A stretch of DNA of 23,432 nt from NCBI GenBank assembly GCA_900552555.1, contig URZW01000022.1:1-23432 (forward strand). The letters run 5' to 3'. The DNA comes from an uncultured Clostridium sp. (lineage in GTDB: Bacteria > Bacillota > Clostridia > TANB77 > CAG-508). Both the position numbers and the translations under genes were made by a program. Shown here one piece after another: positions 15,712-23,384 of this stretch; within the stretch, counting starts at the first letter, position 1, and each line of letters starts with the position of its first letter. The notes below the pieces were generated by a model. It ran no database searches and was not told the origin of the DNA. It saw only the letters and a list, made by a program, of their open reading frames with translations.

Positions 15712-15714
15712 TAT

Positions 15715-17493
15715 TTATAATTCCTCATCTTCTAATATTTTGTTGTTACTTATTTCTATAATTTCTCTATACAACTTATTGTTATCCATTAATTCTTGGT
15801 GATTACTTACTTCAATAGTTTTATTGTTTATAAATAAGACTTTATTACATCTTTTAACTACTTCTGAATCGTGTGATATAATAATTGTTCCTTTTTTCAT
15901 TTCTATAATATTATTTAATATGTTGATTTTTGTTTTTGTATCAAGCTTTGATAATGAATCATCAAAAATTATAATTTTGTTTTCTTTCATCAAACTTCTT
16001 GCTATTGCTATTCTTTGTTTTTGGCCTCCAGAGATATTATTACCACCTTTACCAATCATATAATTAATTGTATCATCAAATCCTTTTACATCTTCATATA
16101 TTTCTGCTAAACTTAATACCTCTTGTATTTTTTGGTCCTCAATATTTCTATTTGTGATATTAATATTATTTTTTATTGTATCTGTAAATAAATATGCATC
16201 TTGAAGGACTATTCCAATATAATCTCTTAAACTCTTTTTACTAACATATTTTATGTTGTGTTTACCTATATAAATATTTCCTGTATAATCATAAAATCCT
16301 AACAATGTTTTTGATATAACAGTTTTACCTGAACCATTGTCCCCTATAATTGCTACATTTTCATTCTTATTTATTGTAAAATTCAAATTTTCCAATATTG
16401 TATTATCATTTAATTTTATTGTAACATTTTCAAAAGTTATATTTCCATCAAGTTCTACATCTGGATTTTTTTCATTGTCTTCATCAAGTTTCATTAATTC
16501 TTCTAATTTTTTATAGGCTACTATGAATTCATTTATTGCCTTTAATTTGTCTACTGATTGATATACATATTCTAAGATTTTTGTACTATATGTTAATAGT
16601 ATTGATATTGTTGCAAGTGTCATTTCTCCTCTTACAACTAAGATTCCTCCCCATAACAATATGAATGGTTCTTTAAAATTTCCTAAAGTATGTGTTCCTA
16701 TTCCATATATTACCTTTATTTTAGCTAATTTTATTTCTTTTCTTTTATATTCCTTATTCATTTTTGAAAAATCTTCTATTTCTTTATCTTTTCTATTGAA
16801 AATTTTTAGCATCTTTGATTCTTCAATTCCAATAGTTGTTTTATTTATTACTTCTTTATTCATTTCAACTATATCTTCCACTAATGGTTTTGAAACTTTG
16901 AAATACCATATTGATAAAAGTAATATAAGAAAGCATATTATGCCTATAAATATTCCTATCGTACTATTTGATTTTAAAGTTTGTGCAACTGCAAATATAA
17001 CAATAAAAATTGTATCAAAAAATAAGTTTATTTGTGAATTAAAAAACTCCGAATATGTTGCTGCATCATTGTTTATTCTTTGTATTACATTTGATTTGTC
17101 TATACTGCTAAATTTTATATATTGTATTTTTGGTATGTGTTTTAATATTATTTCTTTGACATTTCTATTTATTTTTAGGTTAAATTTTGTGTTAATTTTA
17201 CTTTTTACATAATTTACTATAAATACTAATATATTTACTAATATTAGTACTAAAGTTAGTATTATAATTTTTGATATTTTACTGTCCGAATAAAATAGAT
17301 TTCTTATTAAAACTGGAATTACCTTTTCGTTTTCCATTATAATTCCATCAAGTGCATATTGTATAAACATTGGTATATATACTAAAAGTCTTGAAGATAT
17401 TGCACTTAATATTAGTGTTAATATTATATAAAATTTTGTTCCTTTTAATGTTCTGTTTAAAAAACTGTTTTTTATTGTTCCTCTTTTTATCAT
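15715..17493 (-). CDS. ABC exporter subunit 2 (heterodimer partner)
   Basis: A 592-residue half-transporter. Six transmembrane helices occupy roughly residues 20-320; the ATPase domain has Walker A GDNGSGKTVISKTLLG, a canonical signature ISGGQKQRIAIAR, Walker B IIIFDDSLSKLD with Asp in place of the catalytic Glu, and H-loop IISHDSEV. This Glu-to-Asp change plus the aberrant signature of subunit 1 is the known pattern of heterodimeric exporters such as TM287/288 or BmrCD. The canonical ATP site is made of subunit 1 Walker motifs and the subunit 2 signature. The start is uncertain: ATG at 17493 has AAAGGA 15 nt upstream, while a TTG at 17517 has only a weak AAGAAG. It is transcribed from the promoter at 17546-17574 and coupled to subunit 1. 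Substrate unknown. Confidence 0.9.
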   Translation of the reverse strand: MIKRGTIKNSFLNRTLKGTKFYIILTLILSAISSRLLVYIPMFIQYALDGIIMENEKVIPVLIRNLFYSDSKISKIIILTLVLILVNILVFIVNYVKSKINTKFNLKINRNVKEIILKHIPKIQYIKFSSIDKSNVIQRINNDAATYSEFFNSQINLFFDTIFIVIFAVAQTLKSNSTIGIFIGIICFLILLLSIWYFKVSKPLVEDIVEMNKEVINKTTIGIEESKMLKIFNRKDKEIEDFSKMNKEYKRKEIKLAKIKVIYGIGTHTLGNFKEPFILLWGGILVVRGEMTLATISILLTYSTKILEYVYQSVDKLKAINEFIVAYKKLEELMKLDEDNEKNPDVELDGNITFENVTIKLNDNTILENLNFTINKNENVAIIGDNGSGKTVISKTLLGFYDYTGNIYIGKHNIKYVSKKSLRDYIGIVLQDAYLFTDTIKNNINITNRNIEDQKIQEVLSLAEIYEDVKGFDDTINYMIGKGGNNISGGQKQRIAIARSLMKENKIIIFDDSLSKLDTKTKINILNNIIEMKKGTIIISHDSEVVKRCNKVLFINNKTIEVSNHQELMDNNKLYREIIEISNNKILEDEEL

Positions 17494-17545
17494 TTCTGTA
17501 GTTATTTTTCCTTTCAAATTGATATCTTCTTAAATTTATATTGCA

Positions 17546-17574
17546 ATTATATTATAAAAGGCAGATAATTTCAA
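17546..17574 (-). promoter_or_regulatory. Sigma-A promoter embedded in a terminator hairpin, copy 1 (ABC pair)
   Basis: On the minus strand TTGAAA (17574-17569) and TATAAT (17551-17546) are spaced by exactly 17 nt, close to the vegetative consensus. The -35 box begins in the hairpin loop and the spacer runs through the right arm and U-run of the terminator for the 77-aa gene. Transcription would start near 17539, in front of the ABC pair. The same arrangement recurs at 21830-21858. Confidence 0.75.
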
Positions 17575-17590
17575 TCAATTATCTGCTTTT
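17552..17590. terminator. Bidirectional-looking terminator, copy 1
   Basis: GCAGATAATT (17561-17570) and AATTATCTGC (17577-17586) make a perfect 10-bp stem with a 6-nt loop. A T-rich tail lies on both strands (minus strand CTTTTATAAT; plus strand TTTTTATAAT). It should end transcription of the 77-aa gene on the minus strand. Confidence 0.75.
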
Positions 17591-17635
17591 TATAATATAA
17601 TTTTTACAAATTTATCTTATTTCAATTTGGAATTG

Positions 17636-17656
17636 GAGGCCGCAAAAAGCGACCTC
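17636..17656 (-). terminator. GC-rich stem-loop after the 77-aa gene
   Basis: On the minus strand GAGGTCGC and GCGGCCTC pair over 8 bp (one U-G wobble in RNA) around a TTTTT loop, starting 14 nt after the stop at 17670. It is the most GC-rich structure in its neighbourhood. The wobble makes the stem complete only in minus-strand RNA, which fits a role in that transcript. No U-run follows, so it may be an mRNA 3' stabilising structure rather than a terminator. Confidence 0.5.
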
Positions 17657-17669
17657 GTTTTGAATAAAA

Positions 17670-17903
17670 TTATTTTTCTTTTTTTAGAATTTCTAATACC
17701 TTATCAGCTGTTTCTTTATCTGGAAACAATGAATTTAACACATATGTTGGTTTCGGTCTTTTAGCCATTTCTTCCTTTTTCTTTTCCAACTCTTTTTCAG
17801 CTTTTCTTTTATATCTTATATCATAGAATATAAATGTGTCTATTAACATTCCTCCCATAAAAAGTGCTATTATGATTGCAATAGAAATTTCAATTAAATC
17901 CAT
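17670..17903 (-). CDS. Small single-pass membrane protein, 77 aa, unknown function
   Basis: A hydrophobic N-terminal helix (about residues 4-28, LIEISIAIIIALFMGGMLID) is followed by a short charged coiled region (YKRKAEKELEKKKEEMAKRP) and a C-terminal segment (SLFPDKETADKVLEILKKE) that looks like a short helical domain. I cannot name a family. Topology is probably N-out with a cytoplasmic tail, given the basic stretch after the helix. AAGGAGG precedes the ATG at good spacing. It lies between the surface-protein gene and the ABC pair, closed by two hairpins. Confidence 0.75.
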   Translation of the reverse strand: MDLIEISIAIIIALFMGGMLIDTFIFYDIRYKRKAEKELEKKKEEMAKRPKPTYVLNSLFPDKETADKVLEILKKEK

Positions 17904-17991
17904 ATTTTTATCCTCCTTGCCATTTGGCCATCTAATAAAATATTGTTTTTGGTTACATCTATATTAAACTATCTTTATTTAGAACAGGATT

Positions 17992-18021
17992 TTTATATTA
18001 ATTTAACATATAATATCACAA
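17992..18021 (-). promoter_or_regulatory. Candidate promoter of the 77-aa gene
   Basis: TTGTGA (18021-18016) and TATAAA (17997-17992) on the minus strand are 18 nt apart. This lies in the 218-bp gap between the surface-protein stop and the 77-aa gene; otherwise the gap holds only a small AATCTTT/AAAGATT inverted repeat (18037-18053) that could weakly terminate the surface-protein transcript. Confidence 0.35.
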
Positions 18022-18121
18022 CTTTTTATTTGTTTCAATCTTTCATAAAGATTTTTATAAATAATCACATTTACATCCAAAAGCAATGAAAACTTTAACT
18101 CCATTATTTTTTTATTAAAAT

Positions 18122-21100
18122 TTATTCTTGATATGTTGGATTTATTGTTGAATATCCATTGCAACCAGAAGCCAACCATACTTTTCCTGTTCTAGGGTCA
18201 ATACCTATGCAAGAAACCTCATAGCCACCTTTATTAGTTGCCCATTCTTCATAATTAGGATTGTTTGCCGTTGTTAAAACTCTCCAAGTATCTCCACCGT
18301 CAACACTTCTAAGTAAACCTGTTGATGCTGAGAAATAGTCTCCAGCGCCACCAACATATATTACTGATGTAGACTTAGGGTCAACTGCTATTGTCCTTAT
18401 TCTCATAAATCCTCTTTCAGTATCTCTAGGTACGTCAATTCTAGTACATTTGTCATTGTTTATGTCATATTTGTAGATTCTTTCTATTCCTCCCCAACTG
18501 TAAGTCTCTCTATCTAATATATACATATAATTATTAACATGGTCATATGCTAAATCATATATTTTTTCCGATGTTGAACTACTACTAAATTTATTTTTTG
18601 TAACAACTTCCCAAGTATCTCCATTATCATATGAAACCACTACCTGTCCATCTTTATTTGCTCCATATAATTCTTTTTTGCCAGTATAATTATATGTATA
18701 TACAGCTACACATCCGTTCATCTCTTGCCATGTATAACCTTTATCTTTTGAATAATATTCTTGTGCAAATAATACATTTGAATCTGTTATAGATTGTAAT
18801 GATGAGTAGTAAGTTGATGACTCTTCATATTTGGCTTTTAGTCCTGTGTCTGTCCAAGTTTTTCCTCCATCATGTGTATATGTTAATGTACCTCCACCCC
18901 ATGATGAATTTGCAAATCCATATATTGTATTTTCATCTGCTGCGAATCCTCCATAGAAATTACCTTTATTCATAACTAAATTTGTAAATGTTTTTCCTCC
19001 ATCTGTTGATATTACGCCTGTATAGTCTTGTGCTGATAATAACATTAAATCTGGATTGTAATAATTAAATTGGAATTTTCCACCTTGCATCATATTTGAT
19101 ATTCCGCTTGCTTGTACAAAATTAAGTCCGCCGTCACTACTTCTGAAGGCGTTATCTCCTCCTAATGTAATAACATTTGTGTCATCACTTGGGTCTATGA
19201 TAAATGCCTTTTCTCTTGATGCAAAATTTACATTATAATAAAATGTTGTATCAAGATTTGCTTTTGAAATTTGCCATGTTTTTCCGCCGTCAAATGTAAC
19301 ATTTACTAATGTTGTAAAGTAGTTTGTTACACTTCCTCTAAATTCATATACCATATGGTTAGGATTTGATTTTGATACGGTTAACATTTGTGGCCATCTT
19401 GTATCATAGTTTTCATTTGTTATTTTTGTAATCACATCATTTTCAAGTGTATAAATTCCGTCCCAAGTTTGAACATAAATTACATTTCCTACAACATCTA
19501 GTCCTGTTACTCCTTTTGTTGATGCTTCAACAGAGGCATTGGGGTTATTACTAAATTCTGTATATTCTTTTTCTATTTTATTTGTTTGTGTATTTATCAA
19601 AAACAATCCATATTGATTTCCGATATATAATTTTCCGTCATCTGTAAATCTTATAATTCCATCTGCTACTTTTGGATCATTTATTATTAAAGAAAAGTTT
19701 TCTCCACAGTCATCAGATTTGTATAATCCAACTTCATTTTCTTTTAATGTTGTTAATAATCTATAATCTGAAGGATTTGTTCTTATTTGAGTATCTCTTT
19801 TATATGGTGTTGAAAAATATAAATCTGTTGAATAATTTTTACTTGCATCATAACTTGTTGGGTCAAACTCTAGCCCATCCCATAAATATCTATATGCTCT
19901 AATTCCTATTTTAAAGGTCTTGTTCCAAGTTTCTGCTTGGTCATAACTTATGTGTATTCCACCAACATTTGAATACTGACTTAATCCTAATGTCGCAACA
20001 TGGTTACTATTATGTGGGTCTATTGCAAACATTCCTGCTCCTGGTGATGTTAGTCCTGAATTTGCTCTTGTCCAGTTTTTTCCATGGTCTGTTGATTTAT
20101 ATAGACCTGCTACATCTACTCCATATAACATTAAACTTCCATCATTTGATGTTTCTAATGATACAGGCCATTGGCTTCCTGCTCCTGCTATTCCATATTT
20201 TTTCATTTTTTGATTTGCCATTACCACTGGTTCATATGTTACTTTGCTATCTACTGGTGTTATTTGTTCAAAGTTATATTGTGGAGTATTGTTGTCATCT
20301 GTTTTGTTGTTTATATTTTTTATTAAATAGTGTAAATCTACTAAGTTGATATTGTTATCTTCGTAGATATCAGCGTTTTCTTGTTTGTCTTTTGATATTT
20401 CTTCTAATTCTATCAAGTGTTTTTCTAATATTTGTATGTCATTTTTGTCTATTTTTTCGTCTGAATTAATGTCTCCTTTTTTAGTGTTGTTTGATGCTGC
20501 TTGGATTACATTTGAATATATATTGTTTGTCATCGCGAATGCTAATAGCAATACTAAAAATGTTTTGTTTATTTTTTTGTATCTTATTAGTATACATATT
20601 GATATTATTACTGCTATTGTTATAAATAATATTAATATTTGTGATGATTGTTTTCCTGTAAATGGCCATATTCCATTTAAAATATTGTCTTTTCCCTCTT
20701 TTTTATTTGAGTCTTCATCGTTTTTATCTGTATCATTGTTTTGTTCTTTAACATTTTTAATTTTTATATCAATTTGTTTAGAACTTAATGTTGTTATTTC
20801 TATATTTTGTTCTTCATTAACTGTTTTTAAGTTTTTTATATCTATTTTTGTGTCAGTGTTTTCTTCCTCACTTTTGCATAATAGTTTGATTTTTAAAATT
20901 TCTTCGTTACCATTACTTTCATTTTTTGTTAATATAAATTTTCCATTTTGTTCGTTATATTCTAAGTTTTCCCATGAATTTTCTGTGTTGAAGTTTTCAT
21001 TTGTTACATTTTCAAATATTTCTTTGTCATATTCTAGTTCTCCAGTATATGTGTATAGTGGTTCTTCTGTACTTGGTATTTTTATGCTTATTTCTATTTC

Positions 21101-21226
21101 TTCACCTTTTTTTATTTGGTGTTTGTTTGTGTTTATTTCTATTGCTTCGCTTTCTTCTCCTGCATATGATACTATACTAATGCATATTATTATTAATATG
21201 TTTATTATTAAAGCTATTTTTTTCAT
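18122..21226 (-). CDS. Cell-surface cohesin-like / dockerin-like / Asp-box beta-propeller protein
   Basis: A 1034-residue exported protein. Residues 1-22 are a signal peptide. Residues about 27-155 resemble a cohesin domain (ELEYDKEIFENV, NGKFILT). A charged linker leads to PFTGKQ (188-193), a transmembrane helix (194-214) and RYKK. Directly after comes a second signal-like segment (219-244, KINKTFLVLLLAFAMTNN). Residues 250-305 look like a dockerin pair: GDINSDEKIDKND is a good calcium loop, while ADIYEDNNINLVD is degenerate. From about 330 to the end at least ten Asp-box motifs (STDHGKNW, TFDGGKTW, STDGGKTF, THDGGKTW, SVDGGDTW) predict a sialidase/VPS10-like beta-propeller. No glycosidase catalytic set was identified, so adhesion or glycan binding is more likely than hydrolysis. 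AAGGGGATAAA precedes the ATG; the NUDIX gene is 33 nt upstream. Confidence 0.87.
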   Translation of the reverse strand: MKKIALIINILIIICISIVSYAGEESEAIEINTNKHQIKKGEEIEISIKIPSTEEPLYTYTGELEYDKEIFENVTNENFNTENSWENLEYNEQNGKFILTKNESNGNEEILKIKLLCKSEEENTDTKIDIKNLKTVNEEQNIEITTLSSKQIDIKIKNVKEQNNDTDKNDEDSNKKEGKDNILNGIWPFTGKQSSQILILFITIAVIISICILIRYKKINKTFLVLLLAFAMTNNIYSNVIQAASNNTKKGDINSDEKIDKNDIQILEKHLIELEEISKDKQENADIYEDNNINLVDLHYLIKNINNKTDDNNTPQYNFEQITPVDSKVTYEPVVMANQKMKKYGIAGAGSQWPVSLETSNDGSLMLYGVDVAGLYKSTDHGKNWTRANSGLTSPGAGMFAIDPHNSNHVATLGLSQYSNVGGIHISYDQAETWNKTFKIGIRAYRYLWDGLEFDPTSYDASKNYSTDLYFSTPYKRDTQIRTNPSDYRLLTTLKENEVGLYKSDDCGENFSLIINDPKVADGIIRFTDDGKLYIGNQYGLFLINTQTNKIEKEYTEFSNNPNASVEASTKGVTGLDVVGNVIYVQTWDGIYTLENDVITKITNENYDTRWPQMLTVSKSNPNHMVYEFRGSVTNYFTTLVNVTFDGGKTWQISKANLDTTFYYNVNFASREKAFIIDPSDDTNVITLGGDNAFRSSDGGLNFVQASGISNMMQGGKFQFNYYNPDLMLLSAQDYTGVISTDGGKTFTNLVMNKGNFYGGFAADENTIYGFANSSWGGGTLTYTHDGGKTWTDTGLKAKYEESSTYYSSLQSITDSNVLFAQEYYSKDKGYTWQEMNGCVAVYTYNYTGKKELYGANKDGQVVVSYDNGDTWEVVTKNKFSSSSTSEKIYDLAYDHVNNYMYILDRETYSWGGIERIYKYDINNDKCTRIDVPRDTERGFMRIRTIAVDPKSTSVIYVGGAGDYFSASTGLLRSVDGGDTWRVLTTANNPNYEEWATNKGGYEVSCIGIDPRTGKVWLASGCNGYSTINPTYQE

Positions 21227-21259
21227 TTTATCCCCTTTTTCTTTTGAAATATCTTTTAA

Positions 21260-21796
21260 TTATATATTGTATTTTTCTAGAATTACCTTTAAAAAGTTCC
21301 AAGGGCCTGATTTATCAGTTAATCCTTCATAATTGTTATCAATTCTTTTTATTAATTCCTCTTTAGAAAAATATTTAACTTCTGATAATTCTTCTTTTTG
21401 AATTTTTATTTCTGAAATATCAATATTCTTTGTAATCAAATAACATTCATTATAATGTTTATTTATAATATCTCCTTGTTGGTTTATTGATGTTGAACCA
21501 ACTAAATATTTAATGTCATCATCTGATATTTGAATTCCTAACTCTTCTTTAGTCTCTCTTATTAAAGCTTGTCTTCCAAATTCTCCTCTGTCAACATGTC
21601 CGCCTACTGTTACATCCCACATATTAGGCCATAATTTTTTATTTTCACTTCTTTTTTGCAGTAATACATTTCCTTTGTCATCAATAATAAAAGCATATAC
21701 AGCTCTATGCCAATAGCCATTTTTATGACATTCTTCTCTGGTTGCTGTTTTTCCTGTAAATTCTCCATATTCGTTAAGTACATCAAAAATTTCCAT
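21260..21796 (-). CDS. NUDIX hydrolase (isopentenyl-diphosphate-isomerase-like subgroup)
   Basis: A 178-residue protein with a complete Nudix box at residues 66-88: GHVDRGEFGRQALI followed by RETKEELGI, matching GX5EX7REUXEEXGU, so it should bind Mg2+ and cleave a nucleoside-diphosphate-type bond. The start (EIFDVLNEYGEFTGKTATRE, then CHKNGYWHRAVYAF) is typical of the YfcD/Idi-like subgroup often annotated as NUDIX or IPP isomerase-like. The exact substrate is unknown. AAAGGAG precedes the ATG. It is the first gene after the promoter at 21830-21858 and precedes the surface-protein gene by 33 nt. Confidence 0.92.
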   Translation of the reverse strand: MEIFDVLNEYGEFTGKTATREECHKNGYWHRAVYAFIIDDKGNVLLQKRSENKKLWPNMWDVTVGGHVDRGEFGRQALIRETKEELGIQISDDDIKYLVGSTSINQQGDIINKHYNECYLITKNIDISEIKIQKEELSEVKYFSKEELIKRIDNNYEGLTDKSGPWNFLKVILEKYNI

Positions 21797-21829
21797 CTTT
21801 TTCTCCTTTTATCGATTTTTTGTATTTTC

Positions 21830-21858
21830 ATTATATTATAAAAGACAGATAATTTCAA
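21830..21858 (-). promoter_or_regulatory. Sigma-A promoter embedded in a terminator hairpin, copy 2 (NUDIX unit)
   Basis: TTGAAA (21858-21853) and TATAAT (21835-21830) on the minus strand with a 17-nt spacer, near-identical to the promoter at 17546-17574. Predicted start near 21823, giving a leader of about 27 nt to the NUDIX ATG. The spacer contains the descending arm and U-run of the AAA ATPase terminator. Confidence 0.75.
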
Positions 21859-21872
21859 TCGATTATCTGCCT
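21843..21872. terminator. Terminator after the AAA ATPase gene, copy 2
   Basis: AGACAGATAAT (21843-21853) and ATTATCTGCCT (21862-21872) form an 11-bp stem with one wobble position and an 8-nt loop. The minus strand continues TTTATAAT. It starts 12 nt after the ATPase stop at 21884 and matches the hairpin at 17552-17590. Confidence 0.75.
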
Positions 21873-21883
21873 TTTTATTATTT

Positions 21884-22609
21884 TTATTCCTCAAATAATA
21901 TTTTTTGCATTCCATATGGATTATTTAAAAAGCTTTTATATACCCTATATACTTCTGTATCTTCGTATTTTACCTCTTTCATAGTATTATTCATATCAAT
22001 TATTTTGCCATGTTTATATGATAATAAAATTGGAGAATGTGTTGCAATAATAAATTGAGATCCATTTTTAGCCAAATCATTTATATAGCACAATAAAGTC
22101 ATCTGTCTTTGTGGTGAAAGTGCAGCTTCGGGTTCATCTAAAATATACAACCCATTATTCCAAAACCTATTTTCTATAACTTTTAGAAAAGACTCACCAT
22201 GAGAACATTCATGCAAATCTCCTCCATATTGTAGACTTAGCTTTCCTTTTGGTGATTTATTATCACTAATATAACTTGCAACATTATAAAAAGATTCTGC
22301 TCTTAAAAAGAATTTTGTTTCAGGTATTCCAAATTTACTTATAATCATATGTTTGTATAAATCTGAATAATCATCATAATTTGAAAATTGCATATTATTA
22401 CTTCCACCTTCTGGATTTAATCCTAAAGATATTGCAATTGCTTCAATTAATGTCGATTTTCCAACTCCATTTTCACCATATAATAATGTTACAGGACTAT
22501 CAATATTTAGTTCTTCAAAGTTTTTTAAACATTTTATATTAAATGGATAAATATCATTATTTATATTCTCTTTGTTTAACCTAATTTTAGTTACAAATAA
22601 TTCGTTCAT
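21884..22609 (-). CDS. AAA family ATPase (COG3910-like, AAA_21)
   Basis: A 241-residue SMC/ABC-type ATPase. Walker A is LYGENGVGKSTLIEAIA (about residues 43-59), the signature-like segment is CSHGESFLKV, Walker B is LYILDEPEAALSP, and the H-loop is FIIATHSPIL. The family-typical PEGG, FFLRAESFYNVASY and SPQRQMTLLCYINDLAKNGS are all present, so the gene is intact. Such stand-alone ATPases are widespread; their role is unclear, with some related ones in DNA repair or defence together with a nuclease, but no nuclease gene is adjacent here. Expression appears controlled by its own promoter with an overlapping palindrome (22655-22702) and ends at the hairpin 21843-21872. Confidence 0.9.
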   Translation of the reverse strand: MNELFVTKIRLNKENINNDIYPFNIKCLKNFEELNIDSPVTLLYGENGVGKSTLIEAIAISLGLNPEGGSNNMQFSNYDDYSDLYKHMIISKFGIPETKFFLRAESFYNVASYISDNKSPKGKLSLQYGGDLHECSHGESFLKVIENRFWNNGLYILDEPEAALSPQRQMTLLCYINDLAKNGSQFIIATHSPILLSYKHGKIIDMNNTMKEVKYEDTEVYRVYKSFLNNPYGMQKILFEE

Positions 22610-22654
22610 CTACTATTCTCCAAAAATTTTATTCTTTTTCATAGCAACAACTTT

Positions 22655-22674
22655 ATAATACGATTTCGTATTAT
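22655..22674. promoter_or_regulatory. Palindromic operator candidate at the ATPase transcription start
   Basis: ATAATACGA (22655-22663), TT, TCGTATTAT (22666-22674) is a perfect 9-bp-arm inverted repeat. It begins at the edge of the -10 box and covers the predicted transcription start, a classic position for a dimeric repressor. It could also form a small hairpin at the mRNA 5' end. Confidence 0.55.
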
Positions 22675-22702
22675 TTATATAATAAAATCATATTATAATC
22701 AA
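22674..22702 (-). promoter_or_regulatory. Sigma-A promoter of the AAA ATPase gene
   Basis: TTGATT (22702-22697) and TATAAA (22679-22674) on the minus strand are 17 nt apart. Predicted start near 22667, with a leader of about 58 nt to the ATG at 22609, which has GGAGAATAGTAG upstream. Confidence 0.65.
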
Positions 22703-22710
22703 TAGTATTT

Positions 22711-22746
22711 AAAAAAAATTAGAGAGTTCATTTTGAATCTCTCTAA
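22711..22746 (-). terminator. Rho-independent terminator of the DUF3781 unit
   Basis: On the minus strand TTAGAGAG (22746-22739) pairs with CTCTCTAA (22726-22719), the stem extending inward with GATTC/GAACT partial pairing, followed by TTTTTTTT (22718-22711). It starts 10 nt after the DUF3781 stop at 22757. This is the clearest intrinsic terminator in the window. Confidence 0.85.
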
Positions 22747-22756
22747 AAATTTTAAT

Positions 22757-23011
22757 TTATTTAATTAAATGTGCCGTAATAATTGTATAACTATAAGAGT
22801 TAATAGTTATTTTAATATTTTCAATTTCACAATACCAATTTTTACCCTGCTTATAAATATTACAATTCTTATCTAAAATTTTATTTTTACAAAATTCAAC
22901 TACATCATCAGTATTCAATTTTAGATTCTTCTTAATTCTATCAATCCCCATTTCAGTAGTATGAATTTTATCTATATTAGACAATAATATATCTTTATTC
23001 AAAAATATCAT
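22757..23011 (-). CDS. DUF3781 domain protein
   Basis: About 84 residues from the ATG at 23011: MIFLNKDILLSNIDKIHTTE, then MGIDRIKKNLKLNTDDVVEF, GKNWYCEIENIKITIN and SYSYTIITAH. This matches DUF3781 (PF12636), a small family of unknown function in Firmicutes. The start is uncertain. The frame stays open upstream, but the upstream part is the wrong-frame shadow of the membrane gene, and the ATG at 23011 has AAAGTGAG immediately before it with almost no spacing. A -1 shift near 23044 would fuse the two genes (see finding). It ends at a strong terminator. Confidence 0.75.
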   Translation of the reverse strand: MIFLNKDILLSNIDKIHTTEMGIDRIKKNLKLNTDDVVEFCKNKILDKNCNIYKQGKNWYCEIENIKITINSYSYTIITAHLIK

Positions 23012-23043
23012 CTCACTTTCAAATTGTAATTTGTATAAATCTT

Positions 23044-23277
23044 TTAGCGTCCTGCATTTAAGCCTATTAAAACATATATGCCTAATATGTAAAAGGATAA
23101 AACTCCTACAATTATTGATATTATCAATGCTACTAATATTTTTATAACTAATTTCCAATGTTTTTTATCTTTTTTTTGAATATCATTATATACTATTTTG
23201 TTTTTTCTTATTATGAAAAAAAGTTGTATCAAAAAAATTCCCACACAAACAATAAACGGATATATTATTAATTGCAT
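23044..23277 (-). CDS. Small membrane protein with two helices, 77 aa
   Basis: Two hydrophobic segments (about residues 3-22, LIIYPFIVCVGIFLIQLFFI, and 44-72, LVIKILVALIISIIVGVLSF) are separated by a basic loop rich in Lys and Asp (NDIQKKDKKHWK), so both ends are probably outside. No family recognised. GAGGAGG upstream of the ATG is a strong binding site. It stops at LNAGR just before the DUF3781 frame, with which it overlaps if the longer frame is counted; the two are probably co-transcribed. Confidence 0.65.
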   Translation of the reverse strand: MQLIIYPFIVCVGIFLIQLFFIIRKNKIVYNDIQKKDKKHWKLVIKILVALIISIIVGVLSFYILGIYVLIGLNAGR

Positions 23278-23327
23278 ACATATTCCTCCTCTACAAATTA
23301 CTATTTTTTGCTTTGTTTACACCATAT

Positions 23328-23333
23328 ATTATA
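23328..23333 (-). promoter_or_regulatory. Candidate -10 box upstream of the small membrane protein
   Basis: TATAAT in the context GATATAATATATGG on the minus strand, about 50 nt before the ATG at 23277. No convincing -35 hexamer lies at 16-18 nt, so the promoter is weakly supported. Confidence 0.3.
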
Positions 23334-23384
23334 TCATGAAAAAAGCAAATCATTTTAACGGCTTTCTCAACAAATTATAATTTT

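Noticed and set aside
17546..21876. The duplicated 45-bp element as attachment sites of a mobile island
   Set aside because: Each copy lies at a natural operon junction and works as terminator plus promoter, no integrase lies between them, and the enclosed genes show no integration signature.
21610..21915. A 101-residue Lys/Asn-rich frame overlapping the NUDIX gene and ATPase end
   Set aside because: It crosses a terminator and promoter and is a shifted reading of two well-supported genes.
22757..23158. A 133-residue frame containing DUF3781
   Set aside because: Its first 36 or so residues are the wrong-frame reading of the membrane protein's second helix; only the part from about residue 37 or 50 is credible.
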